In this document: one piece after another, positions 7,790 to 15,184 of the stretch
Numbering within the stretch: position 1 is the first letter of the stretch
Layout of the letters: each line of letters begins with the position of its first letter
Assembly: GCA_020342025.1 (NCBI GenBank)
Contig: CP070840.1
Location: 2,961,893-2,987,649, forward strand
Length of the DNA stretch: 25,757 nucleotides
Reading direction: 5' to 3'
From: Deltaproteobacteria bacterium
GTDB lineage: Bacteria > Desulfobacterota > DSM-4660 > Desulfatiglandales > HGW-15
Notes under the pieces: model-generated
Databases searched by the model: none
What the model was told of the DNA's origin: nothing
Seen by the model: the letters and a program-made list of their open reading frames with translations, nothing else
Made by a program: the position numbers and the translations under genes

Positions 7790-8233
7790 CTAGACTTTCG
7801 TTTTTCCCTCAATGGCCTCGAGAATGATTCCATCAGGATCCCTGAAGTACATGATCAAGGCTGAAATGCGGTCTTGAGGGCTACAGTGAATTTTCATATT
7901 GTTTGCCAGGAGCTTTTCGTAAAGCGCGTTGATGTCATCGGTCTTAAAACAAACATGAGCTGAACCTATATCGCTAGCTTTGTGATCTTCCAATGCCTTT
8001 CCCTTGGGCGTATACTCCACCAATTCTAGAAAATCCCCTCCGATGCCCAGATACACGATGTGCTGCTCAGTTCCTGGACACCCAGTGATTTTATCGCATA
8101 TGGGCCCCTCATACTTTACACCTTCTTTAACCGAGTCCCAAAGGACTTCCATCCCCAAAATATCTCGGTAGAAAGCAATCGATCTTTCCATGTTACTGAC
8201 GGTAAATGCTGAATGATGGATACTACTGATCAT
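7790..8233 (-). CDS. VOC-superfamily protein (glyoxalase/epimerase-like)
   Basis: The 147-residue protein starts at the ATG at 8233. It is built of two beta-alpha-beta-beta-beta units typical of vicinal oxygen chelate enzymes. The first unit has HHSAFTVSNMERSIAFY with the metal-ligand candidate H6 or H7, then DFLELVEY (E70 or E73). The second has SAHVCFKTDD (H93) and DPDGIILEAIE (E139). These match the four-ligand metal site of the family, which includes glyoxalase I, methylmalonyl-CoA epimerase and ring-cleaving dioxygenases. The substrate cannot be told from sequence. An ATG 27 bp upstream exists, but GGGGGG lies about 7 nt before 8233 and the domain begins right there. It is monocistronic as far as visible and points away from the repeat at 8464-8675. 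Confidence 0.85.
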   Translation of the reverse strand: MISSIHHSAFTVSNMERSIAFYRDILGMEVLWDSVKEGVKYEGPICDKITGCPGTEQHIVYLGIGGDFLELVEYTPKGKALEDHKASDIGSAHVCFKTDDINALYEKLLANNMKIHCSPQDRISALIMYFRDPDGIILEAIEGKTKV

Positions 8234-8463
8234 AACCTTGCCCCCCAATTGTGGCATCAAAAGTCACTCTCGACTTCGATTTTCCTCTGACTTCCTGCAC
8301 CTATGACGTTTGCCAAGCCTGTCACCACGTCAAAAAAGTTTCACCCCTATCCCCTTGCCCTTTCCCCTCCTTGTTGCATAGGCAGGTGTATAACAAGCCG
8401 TTGTTAAAGTGCTTCATCAAAAGTGTATTCCAACAGATACTGTCGAAAACCCGGCTTCTTAGA

Positions 8464-8675
8464 GGCTGATAGAAAATGTCCAGATGCAAGGCTTCCGAAA
8501 TCCCGAGGAATGAGGCGTACATAGAAGTACGCCGCAGTGACTTGCCCTGTTAAATCGACTTCGCCGTCTCGCGCAGCGAGAATTTAACAGGGCGGGGGAT
8601 GAGGGTAACGCAGCCCTTCGGCTTTGCTCAGGGCCGTGAGCCTGCCGAACGGCAGATGGGCGTTTTCCGACAGCC
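8464..8675. repeat. Palindromic intergenic repeat, family A, copy 2, with two nested insertions
   Basis: This element is about 212 bp and occupies most of the 448-bp gap 8234-8681. Terminal inverted repeats are GGCTGATAGAAAATGTCCA (8464-8482) and TGGGCGTTTTCCGACAGCC (8657-8675), 14 of 19 matching. The core GATGCAAGGC ... GGCGTAC (8514-8520) / GTACGCC (8527-8533) ... AACGCAG matches copy 1 at 4861-4985. Two extra blocks not present in copy 1 interrupt it. One lies at about 8544-8593, bounded by a perfect 12-bp inverted repeat. The other lies at about 8614-8653. The right end almost touches the stop codon of the hydrolase gene. The remainder of the gap (8234-8463) shows nothing I recognise. Confidence 0.8.
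8544..8593. repeat. Nested 50-bp palindrome inside repeat copy 2
   Basis: GCCCTGTTAAAT (8544-8555) and ATTTAACAGGGC (8582-8593) are perfect 12-bp inverted repeats. Between them sits a second perfect hairpin, TCTCGC-gca-GCGAGA (8567-8581). The block is absent from the corresponding place in copy 1, so it looks like an inserted or expanded palindrome. Confidence 0.75.
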
Positions 8676-8681
8676 CCATAG

Positions 8682-10445
8682 TTAGTCGGGAAATTTCCCT
8701 CCAGACATAAAGGTTTGCAAGAGGTTCCCTTTGGTGATTGGCAGAAGCAGATAGGAAGGGTAATCTGCATTGCGGTATATGGTGATCCTTGACACGGATT
8801 GCCTGCGCAGACTGCCGCATGCGATGAGTTCGAGCGGGTTAGTCGGTTCATCGTCCACTGAGCTGATTTTGACGGCAATCCGAGAACTGGCTCTAAATAA
8901 ATTCGCCGTGGGCACCAATGCAATATCAAATTCGTAGATTTTTCCGGGGACCAGGTCCTCCGATTTATCGTGCGGATGAAAGGGCTCCCATGGTTTGGAT
9001 CTTTCCACGTCGATTTGCCTGTGAGAACCCCGGAGCCATCCCTTGGTGAGAAGCCTCTCATGGCCTTCAGGGTCGATCTCCAATAGGGATATGATCCAGA
9101 ATATTTCCGGCTCCGTTGCTGAGGCGTACAATTTCAACATAATGGGGCCCACAACCTCTGTGTTTTCGACGATGGGAGGCGTGCAGTATTTTCGGTATCC
9201 CCGCATCCAAGGAGAATCCTCAAAGGAGTCGCTCCCTTCATTGACCCAGAATTCATGCTCCGATAGGAGGCCGTCTTCATGGAGATAAAATGGCGTCCAC
9301 TTGGTCTCAGGCAAGGGCCACTCGATGGCCTCCTTCCACTCATCCGTTCCCATGATGAAGAGACGCACAGGCGGTTCATCCATGATCCCGTTGTCGACGC
9401 CTTTGATCCAGTGGTCAAACCAACGAATTGCTTCATATTGGAGTTGATACAGGGGTCGGTCCAGGTAAATGGGAGGACCGATAATCATCTTTTTGGGTAC
9501 ATCTAGTTTCTCCCAACTACGGAATGCTGCGGGCAGGTGTATACCGGTACACCCCCAGTCTGCCCCGATATAGGCCGGTATTTTAATTTTGTTATAATCC
9601 ACTGTCCGTTCTTCCCAGAACTTGTCATAGAGGGGGTGGAGTAAGAGATCAACGATGAAAGGGTTCATTCCGGCCTCAGGGTCTCTCAATATTCCCGCCA
9701 GCTCGGGAACTGTTCTTATATCCTCATGTTGCAACATTGTTTCTATAGCCTCCCGGTAGTCTTCCTCGCCAAGTTCTTTTTTGGTATGATTTTCCGGTCT
9801 GCAATTGGCGTAGGTCAATGATGTTTGGCTCCACCCTACCGGCCATTTATAGGCGATGATGCCCCCGCGATAAACGATATCTCTGTAAAAATCAGTCGAT
9901 CCCCAGGGGCAGAAAATCGCTTTCAGCGAGGGCGGGTTTAACGCGGCTACGAACAATTGGATCCAGGCAAAATAGGAGACACCAAACATGGCCACATTCC
10001 CATTGCACCAGGGTTGGGCCGCCATCCACTCGATGGCTTCGTATACATCCTGAACCTCTGTGGGTCCCGAAAAATCCCATTTCCCTTCCGATTTTCCAGT
10101 TCCTCGTGCATTACAGACCACGTGCACGTATCCCCGACGGGCAAAAAAGTGGGGATCACCACTCTCCAAAGAAGCGTTCGTTCTCTCCTGGCCTGGATGC
10201 CGCCATTGTGCAGTTGATATGGCCGCAGGTTTTATTTGGCTCGTTTGGCCAGATTGATGGTAGCAATGAAAACCCAAAATGGCCGGAAACTTCTCCTTCC
10301 CCTCAGGCCGAAATACATCACAGCTCAGCTTCACCCCATCCCTCACGGGGATCTTCACATCCTTTTCAGCCAGAACATTGTACTTTCTTTCCGAGGTTCT
10401 CCATTTCTTGCTAAACATAGCCCCCTGAAATTCATCAAAAGCCAT
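8682..10445 (-). CDS. CocE/NonD-family alpha/beta hydrolase, atypical catalytic triad
   Basis: The protein has 587 residues from the ATG at 10445, with AAGGGGA 6 nt upstream; a start at 10499 would add 18 residues without support. It matches the X-Pro dipeptidyl-peptidase S15/CocE fold. Elements are VKIPVRDGVKLSCDVFRP near 29-46, the RGTGKSEG segment (114-121), the nucleophile elbow FGVSYFAW (Ser157), the Asp region PAYIGADWG (Asp296), and RWFDHWIKG (341-349). A C-terminal jelly-roll domain typical of the family follows from about 380. The segment that normally carries the catalytic His (GPWxH) reads GPPIYLDRP (323-331) with no histidine. The protein lacks a signal peptide and appears cytoplasmic. 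Substrate is unknown; relatives cleave esters or amides. It lies 63 bp downstream of a radical SAM gene on the same strand. Confidence 0.85.
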   Translation of the reverse strand: MAFDEFQGAMFSKKWRTSERKYNVLAEKDVKIPVRDGVKLSCDVFRPEGKEKFPAILGFHCYHQSGQTSQIKPAAISTAQWRHPGQERTNASLESGDPHFFARRGYVHVVCNARGTGKSEGKWDFSGPTEVQDVYEAIEWMAAQPWCNGNVAMFGVSYFAWIQLFVAALNPPSLKAIFCPWGSTDFYRDIVYRGGIIAYKWPVGWSQTSLTYANCRPENHTKKELGEEDYREAIETMLQHEDIRTVPELAGILRDPEAGMNPFIVDLLLHPLYDKFWEERTVDYNKIKIPAYIGADWGCTGIHLPAAFRSWEKLDVPKKMIIGPPIYLDRPLYQLQYEAIRWFDHWIKGVDNGIMDEPPVRLFIMGTDEWKEAIEWPLPETKWTPFYLHEDGLLSEHEFWVNEGSDSFEDSPWMRGYRKYCTPPIVENTEVVGPIMLKLYASATEPEIFWIISLLEIDPEGHERLLTKGWLRGSHRQIDVERSKPWEPFHPHDKSEDLVPGKIYEFDIALVPTANLFRASSRIAVKISSVDDEPTNPLELIACGSLRRQSVSRITIYRNADYPSYLLLPITKGNLLQTFMSGGKFPD

Positions 10446-10508
10446 TTTTAATCCCCTTTCTTTTTTATGTAACACCTGACCCCGCCTTTCGAGGACCACG
10501 AATCGATA

Positions 10509-11798
10509 TCAACGAACCGGCTGGTTAAAATATCCCAGTTTCAAATCCGGGCATTCCTTCTCTAGTATATCTACCATCGTTTTCATTCCTACGGCCGGGG
10601 AGTCCGCCTTTGGCATGCGATCAAGATAAAGCTGGGGATCTATGTTCAGGTTCTTCAGATGCAGGAAGTTGATCCCGGTTTTCTTTATCAGTGCTGATAA
10701 AGCCTCGATTTCTTTTTCTTGATCCGTAATCCCTGGGAAAACAAGGTAGTTGATCATCGTGTAAAGCCCCATGCTTCTTGACTGATAAATGGAAGCCACC
10801 ACGTCGTCGAAATCATAATTCTTGGGCCGAAAATAGGCCCTGTAAAACTCAGAACGGGCGCTGTTCAGGCTAATTCGAATGGAGTCCAGCCCACTTCCTA
10901 CAATGAATCGAATCCGTTCAGGCCAGCTTCCATTTGTATTCAAGTTGATCGTTCCCCTGTCTGTCTTTTCTCTGATCTTCCTTATAGTTTCCGCAATCAG
11001 TTTGTACTCGGTCAAGGGCTCAGCTTCACATCCTTGCCCAAAACTCACAATGGCCTCTGGTGCCTCTTCCAGGTGTTCTACCGCGATGCGTACCAACTCG
11101 TCCTGCGAAGGCCTGAAAAGAATTCTGTGATGGGATGACGGGCAGGATTGATCACTCTGCATAGAAAGGCATCCAAGGCAGGCCGCATTGCATCGCTGGC
11201 TCACAGGAAGGGGCGCCTCCCATCTCTTGAGGAATAGGTTTTTCGCTGCAAAGCAGTGGTTATGCGTGGCACAATAAATCAGGTGTTCTACGAGCGGGCT
11301 GACTGGATGTTCTTTTTCATACCTCTCGATAGCTGGAACCAATTCCCTGTCATCATAATTCCTGGGATCCCATCTGTGATTATATTCAATCCTGAATCCT
11401 GGGGCCCAGTACCTATCATCTTTAAAACCCACAGCGGTATATGCCCAAGTGGGAAGGGTGTAAGTTTTAGGTTCGTAATCAACGGCTGGCAAGAGGCACC
11501 TCACCAACCCGGGTTCGAGAAACGCGGCCACGGCATAGCATGAAGTGATGGCACCGCCTATCTCCACTTGCGGTACAACAGAGCACTCTCCGGTAGCAGG
11601 GTCAAGGCCTATGGGGGGACATTCGGGTATAAAGAAAAGTTTGCTAAACTCTGGCACAGGAATAAGGTCTTCATCCCTGACGGCTTTGGGGGTTCCCCCT
11701 GAAAACCCGACCATCCTAAAGTACGGATGTTCATAGACCTGACCGCTACGGTCGGCATAGAGCATGTAAGGCGTATGTTCCAGATCAGGGTGGTTCAT
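10509..11798 (-). CDS. Radical SAM protein of unknown substrate
   Basis: From the ATG at 11798 the protein has 429 residues. An N-terminal region of about 200 residues (YADRSGQVYEHPYFRMVG near the start) precedes a radical SAM domain with the cluster motif CNAACLGC (C203, C207, C210). Downstream come GQGCEAEPLTEYKLIAETI, INLNTNGSWPE and LDSIRISLNSA, standard strands of the radical SAM barrel that bind S-adenosylmethionine. The frame opens at an ATG at 11888, but no ribosome site precedes that codon, whereas GGAG lies 9 nt before 11798. The choice is moderate. Extra cysteines (C176, C182, C219) could hold further metal. The neighbour downstream is the CocE-like hydrolase, which may share its transcript. 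I do not recognise a specific reaction. Confidence 0.85.
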   Translation of the reverse strand: MNHPDLEHTPYMLYADRSGQVYEHPYFRMVGFSGGTPKAVRDEDLIPVPEFSKLFFIPECPPIGLDPATGECSVVPQVEIGGAITSCYAVAAFLEPGLVRCLLPAVDYEPKTYTLPTWAYTAVGFKDDRYWAPGFRIEYNHRWDPRNYDDRELVPAIERYEKEHPVSPLVEHLIYCATHNHCFAAKNLFLKRWEAPLPVSQRCNAACLGCLSMQSDQSCPSSHHRILFRPSQDELVRIAVEHLEEAPEAIVSFGQGCEAEPLTEYKLIAETIRKIREKTDRGTINLNTNGSWPERIRFIVGSGLDSIRISLNSARSEFYRAYFRPKNYDFDDVVASIYQSRSMGLYTMINYLVFPGITDQEKEIEALSALIKKTGINFLHLKNLNIDPQLYLDRMPKADSPAVGMKTMVDILEKECPDLKLGYFNQPVR

Positions 11799-11896
11799 GA
11801 TCCGAGACTCCGGTACAGTCTTCCCCGTTGAGGTCACACTGCTTCTTACGCGCGAGGCATAGGACTTAAGGGAGAAGGCAGAAGACATGGATTTAG

Positions 11897-11932
11897 GGCC
11901 AAGGCGCAGGCCTTCTGCCTTGACCCTTTTTA
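11897..11932 (+). terminator. Terminator-like hairpin facing right
   Basis: GGGCCAAGGC (11897-11906) pairs with GCCTTGACCC (11918-11927) at 9 of 10 positions around an 11-nt loop, and five T residues follow on the plus strand. No plus-strand gene lies directly to the left, so it would stop antisense transcription through the radical SAM gene, or shield the kinase promoter. It also sits in the leader of the minus-strand radical SAM transcript. Confidence 0.45.
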
Positions 11933-11970
11933 TCTCTACGTATATTTCAAGTCAAATCGCTACTTAGGGT

Positions 11971-12000
11971 TTGACCTGTCCATTATAGCTTTTATATGAT
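11971..12000 (+). promoter_or_regulatory. Sigma-70-type promoter for the kinase-regulator operon
   Basis: TTGACC (11971-11976) and TATGAT (11995-12000) are 18 bp apart, predicting a start near 12007 and a leader of about 60 nt. A perfect 14-bp palindrome, ATGATATATATCAT (11996-12009), covers the -10 box and start point and could be a repressor site. The sequence is AT-rich, so chance is not excluded. Confidence 0.5.
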
Positions 12001-12068
12001 ATATATCATGCTGATTTATTTAGCACATCCTCCCTTTTCTGTACGAAAAGAAATGGTCCTCTATTGAT

Positions 12069-13496
12069 ATGCAGAGCGCTAACCAAAATCTCGGGTCAGA
12101 GGGAAAGCAATTCCGCCTGGTGAAATTCTTTGCCTGGGCCAGCTTCATCGTCATCCTTATCTTCAGTTTTCCTTTCTCTATGGTCATCTCCCAACAGGCT
12201 AAAGAGATCCTTTTGAGGAGCTATGAGAACAACGCCATTCTGGTGGGTGAAAACCTGAATCACCAAGTCTTTCAGAATTTCGTCATTCCCGTCAATTGGC
12301 GATATGGGGGAATCAGGTTGAGGGACAAGGAACAATCTGAATTGATGGACAAAATCGTCCAGAGCGCGATCCACGGTTTTAACGTGGATTTGGTAAACGT
12401 TTATGACATCGGGAAAGGGGTCATTGCTTACAGCACGGATCCCGATCTCATTGGAAAGAAAGTGAGAGAAAGCCTAGGCTACAAAAGGGCCATACAGGGG
12501 GAACGCTCATCCGGTCTCATTTCAACAAGGGATGAGTTTTGGGGGCTTGGCATCGATTTCATGGGGGGAAAGAAAACGCTTCGGACCTATATCCCTTTCA
12601 GAGTGGAAAATCCATATACCGGTCTAATAGGGATTGGTGGAGTCTTCGAGTTGATTCAGGATATGGGCAAACAATATGAATCCATCGTAAAGTTCCAGTA
12701 CCTCATATTTGGCCTCTCTATTCTTATAATGGGGCTCATATTCTTGGCCCTTCTTTTGATTGTTCACAAAGCGGAACGAATGATTGAGCAGAGGGCCCAA
12801 GAGCGACGTGAGCTTGAATCGCAACTCCATCTGGCAGAGCGTCTGGCCGCCCTTGGCCAGATGGTGGCTGGCATATCCCACGAGGTAAAAAATCCCCTTG
12901 GCATTATAAGGAGTACGGCCGAGTTGTTGGGTGAGATGCCTGATGCGAGCGATACCCAAAAGCGTCTCTCAGGGGTAATTAAGGAGGAGTCAACGCGGCT
13001 GAATCAAATTGTCACGGAGTTTCTCGATTTTGCCCGCCCCCAGGTTCCAAATATCCAGGAATGTCAATTGGAGGAAATCATCGAAAAAAACCTCTCTTTC
13101 ATAAGACCTGAACTGGAGAAAAAGGGCATCCAGGTTCAGGACAACCTGAACGGCCGATCTTTCAAGCTTAGGGCGGACCATGACCTGCTTTATAGGGCCT
13201 TCCTAAACATCTTGATAAATGCTATTCATTCCATGCAGGATGGAGGCACCATAGACATCAAAGTGGAGGAGGCGAGGGACGCCTATCGGATAGACATTGA
13301 AGATACGGGCTGCGGCATCAGTGAGGAGAATGTGGACAAGATATTCAATCCTTTTTTCACGACAAAGGAGAAGGGAAGCGGGCTGGGGCTCTCCATTGTG
13401 AGAAAGATCATCGAGGGACATAGGGGGACGATAGGCATAAAGAGCATTGAAGGGCAAGGCACGAAGGTGCAGGTCCAGCTGCCGCGTAGGGGATAA
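12069..13496 (+). CDS. Membrane sensor histidine kinase (NtrB/ZraS-like)
   Basis: This 475-residue protein has a first membrane helix (about 19-41), a periplasmic sensor region (about 42-208) with Cache-like features (VYDIGKGVIAYSTDPDLIGK), and a second helix (about 210-232). A short coiled linker follows, then a HisKA domain with phosphoacceptor His271 in GISHEVKNP. The ATPase domain has the N box around NILINAIHSM (380-389), DTGCG (412-416), the F box NPFFTTK and GSGLGL (436-441). It should autophosphorylate on His271 and pass phosphate to the regulator encoded 40 bp downstream. The ligand is unknown. No strong ribosome site precedes the ATG at 12069, but it is the first start before the helix. 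There is no PAS or HAMP domain that I can see. Confidence 0.94.
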   Translation: MQSANQNLGSEGKQFRLVKFFAWASFIVILIFSFPFSMVISQQAKEILLRSYENNAILVGENLNHQVFQNFVIPVNWRYGGIRLRDKEQSELMDKIVQSAIHGFNVDLVNVYDIGKGVIAYSTDPDLIGKKVRESLGYKRAIQGERSSGLISTRDEFWGLGIDFMGGKKTLRTYIPFRVENPYTGLIGIGGVFELIQDMGKQYESIVKFQYLIFGLSILIMGLIFLALLLIVHKAERMIEQRAQERRELESQLHLAERLAALGQMVAGISHEVKNPLGIIRSTAELLGEMPDASDTQKRLSGVIKEESTRLNQIVTEFLDFARPQVPNIQECQLEEIIEKNLSFIRPELEKKGIQVQDNLNGRSFKLRADHDLLYRAFLNILINAIHSMQDGGTIDIKVEEARDAYRIDIEDTGCGISEENVDKIFNPFFTTKEKGSGLGLSIVRKIIEGHRGTIGIKSIEGQGTKVQVQLPRRG

Positions 13497-13536
13497 TTGC
13501 CGTACGATCCCATACAAATGAGGGAGTCACTTCTCT

Positions 13537-14901
13537 ATGGAAACAATCTTGATCGTGGATGATGAAAAAAACTACCTGGTGGTTCTTGAGGCCCTGTTGG
13601 GGCCGGAGGGCTACGAGATCCTTACAGCCGGTAGTGCCTCGGATGCCATTCGTCTAATCCGGAACTCAGATCTGGATTTGATGATTACGGATATGAAAAT
13701 GCCTGAGACAAGTGGCATGCAACTACTTGAAGAGTCTAAGAAAATAAAGCCTGATCTCCCCGTAATCATGATGACCGCTTATGGAACCATTGAGATGGCT
13801 GTGGAGGCCATGAAAAAGAGGGCCTATGACTATATCACCAAGCCCTTCCAGAATGAGGAACTGAAGCTGACCGTAAAAAAGGCCCTGGAAAATTACCGGC
13901 TCATCAAGGAGAATCGACGCCTCAGCGAGGCCCTTTCAGATCGTTACAAGTACGGGAACATTATTGGCAAGAGCAAGGCCATGCAAGGGATCTATGAAAT
14001 GATCAGCAAAGTGGCTCAATCCAAGGCATCGGTTTTGATCACTGGGCCATCAGGCACGGGAAAAGAACTCATCGCCAAGGCCATCCACTATGATAGCCCG
14101 AGGAGGGATCGACCCTTCATCTCTGTGAACTGCGGCGCCCTCACGGAAACCTTGTTAGAGAGTGAACTTTTTGGTCATGAGAAGGGGGCCTTTACCGGTG
14201 CTTTGAGCATGAGAAAGGGAAGATTCGAGTTGGCCGATGGAGGGACCCTTTTTCTTGATGAAGTGAGTGATATGCCACCACCGTTACAGGTCAAGCTGCT
14301 CAGGGTCCTTCAGGAAATGGAATTTGAGCGAGTCGGAGGGACCAGAACGATTAAAGTGGATGTTCGCGTATTGTCCGCCTCCAACAGAAATATCAAGGAG
14401 GTGGTGGCCGAGGGCGATTTCCGAGAAGACCTCTTCTATCGGCTCAATGTGATCAACATTGAGGTTCCGTCCCTGAGGGAACGCACCGAGGACATCAGAT
14501 TGCTGGTGAACCATTTTATCGAAAAATACAGGCAGGATAGGAATGAAGAGAGGATTGAACTGAGCCCGGAGGTGTGGAAATTTTTTTACAGTTATAGTTG
14601 GCCAGGAAATGTGAGGGAGTTGGAAAATATCATTGAAAGGGCCGTGGTTCTCAAAGCCGACAGGGTCATTGGTCCAGAAGATCTGCCAGCCGAACTTTCG
14701 GGAAAGCGGGAAGAAGTGGAGGTGGAAAGATTCATACCCCTTGACGCGCCTTTACAGAAAACCCTTGAGCAGATCGAAGAGAAGCTTATTAGGCGGGCCC
14801 TGGATCAGTGCGACAATGTTCAGTCCCATGCGGCCGAAATGCTCGGCATTACAAAGAGTCTGATTCAGCACAAGATGAAGAAGTATAACATCGCTGTTTA
14901 A
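13537..14901 (+). CDS. NtrC-family sigma-54-dependent response regulator
   Basis: The 454-residue protein has the three standard domains. The receiver (1-115) carries acidic DDE (8-10), phosphoacceptor Asp52 in MITDMKMPE, and Lys102 in ITKPF. The AAA+ domain (about 140-370) has Walker A GPSGTGKE (170-177), the sigma-54-contact loop GAFTGA (217-222) intact, Walker B TLFLDE (237-242) and the YSWPGNVRELEN motif. A C-terminal Fis-type helix-turn-helix (about 425-454) ends in AAEMLGITKSLIQHKMKKY. The intact GAFTGA loop means it should open sigma-54 promoters from an upstream enhancer. A sigma-54 promoter and a symmetric site lie directly downstream, at 15095 and 14980, and are the obvious local target. 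GGGAG lies about 10 nt before the ATG. It is cotranscribed with the kinase. Confidence 0.96.
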   Translation: METILIVDDEKNYLVVLEALLGPEGYEILTAGSASDAIRLIRNSDLDLMITDMKMPETSGMQLLEESKKIKPDLPVIMMTAYGTIEMAVEAMKKRAYDYITKPFQNEELKLTVKKALENYRLIKENRRLSEALSDRYKYGNIIGKSKAMQGIYEMISKVAQSKASVLITGPSGTGKELIAKAIHYDSPRRDRPFISVNCGALTETLLESELFGHEKGAFTGALSMRKGRFELADGGTLFLDEVSDMPPPLQVKLLRVLQEMEFERVGGTRTIKVDVRVLSASNRNIKEVVAEGDFREDLFYRLNVINIEVPSLRERTEDIRLLVNHFIEKYRQDRNEERIELSPEVWKFFYSYSWPGNVRELENIIERAVVLKADRVIGPEDLPAELSGKREEVEVERFIPLDAPLQKTLEQIEEKLIRRALDQCDNVQSHAAEMLGITKSLIQHKMKKYNIAV

Positions 14902-14979
14902 AGGTTTAAGAATTTGTACCCAAATTTCCTCAATAAATTAAGGAAGTTAGGCAGATCACCGGCCGCCTCTTCTTTTTGT

Positions 14980-14997
14980 GGTACAAGATCTTGTACC
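14980..14997. promoter_or_regulatory. 18-bp perfect palindrome, candidate enhancer site
   Basis: GGTACAAGATCTTGTACC is its own reverse complement over 18 bp. Its centre is about 134 bp upstream of the predicted start of the sigma-54 promoter at 15095-15111, the normal distance for an NtrC-type activator dimer. It begins 79 bp after the regulator's stop codon. A weaker look-alike, ACAAGTACTTAA, lies at 15057-15068. Confidence 0.6.
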
Positions 14998-15094
14998 TTT
15001 CAGGGGGAATGAGAAGGTGACCTGGAATCCCGGATAAAAAAAATTACCAAAGCAAAACAAGTACTTAAAGGGATTCCCACTCAATAGAACGAGT

Positions 15095-15111
15095 TTGGCA
15101 AGAATATTGCA
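15095..15111 (+). promoter_or_regulatory. Sigma-54 (-24/-12) promoter
   Basis: TTGGCAAGAATATTGCA matches the RpoN consensus (YTGGCACG-N4-TTGCW) at all but one position. GG at 15097-15098 and GC at 15109-15110 have the required 12-bp offset. The predicted start is at about 15122. It reads toward the terminator at 15146-15184, and no protein-coding gene fits between. Confidence 0.72.
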
Positions 15112-15121
15112 ATCACGTTAA

Positions 15122-15184
15122 ATCAAGTAAAAACTCTTTCCTCCTAAAAAAAACCAACCTGATTTTTCCGGGTTGGTTTTTTTT
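15122..15184 (+). ncRNA. Candidate sigma-54-dependent small RNA (about 60 nt)
   Basis: The unit is inferred from a near-consensus sigma-54 promoter (15095-15111) and a strong intrinsic terminator (15146-15184). The transcript would start ATCAAGTAAAAACTC, contain the unpaired CU-rich stretch CTTTCCTCCT (15136-15145), and end in a hairpin with a U tail. CCUCCU is complementary to the Shine-Dalgarno core, which suggests translational repression of target mRNAs. There is no start codon with an ORF of any length. It lies beside a sigma-54 activator gene and downstream of a symmetric candidate enhancer. Alternatives are that the promoter match is chance, or that transcription reads on as antisense to era. 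No homology evidence is available. Confidence 0.5.
15146..15184. terminator. Bidirectional intrinsic terminator between the regulator/sRNA and era
   Basis: AAAAAAAACCAACC (15146-15159) and GGTTGGTTTTTTTT (15171-15184) are a perfect 14-bp inverted repeat around an 11-nt loop. The T tract on the plus strand ends plus-strand transcripts. The A tract on the left supplies the U tail for era transcripts on the minus strand. The right arm overlaps the era stop codon. Confidence 0.88.

Noticed and set aside
8459..9061. Minus-strand 200-codon ORF
   Set aside because: It overlaps the real hydrolase gene in another frame and the repeat at 8464-8675; composition is unlike a protein.
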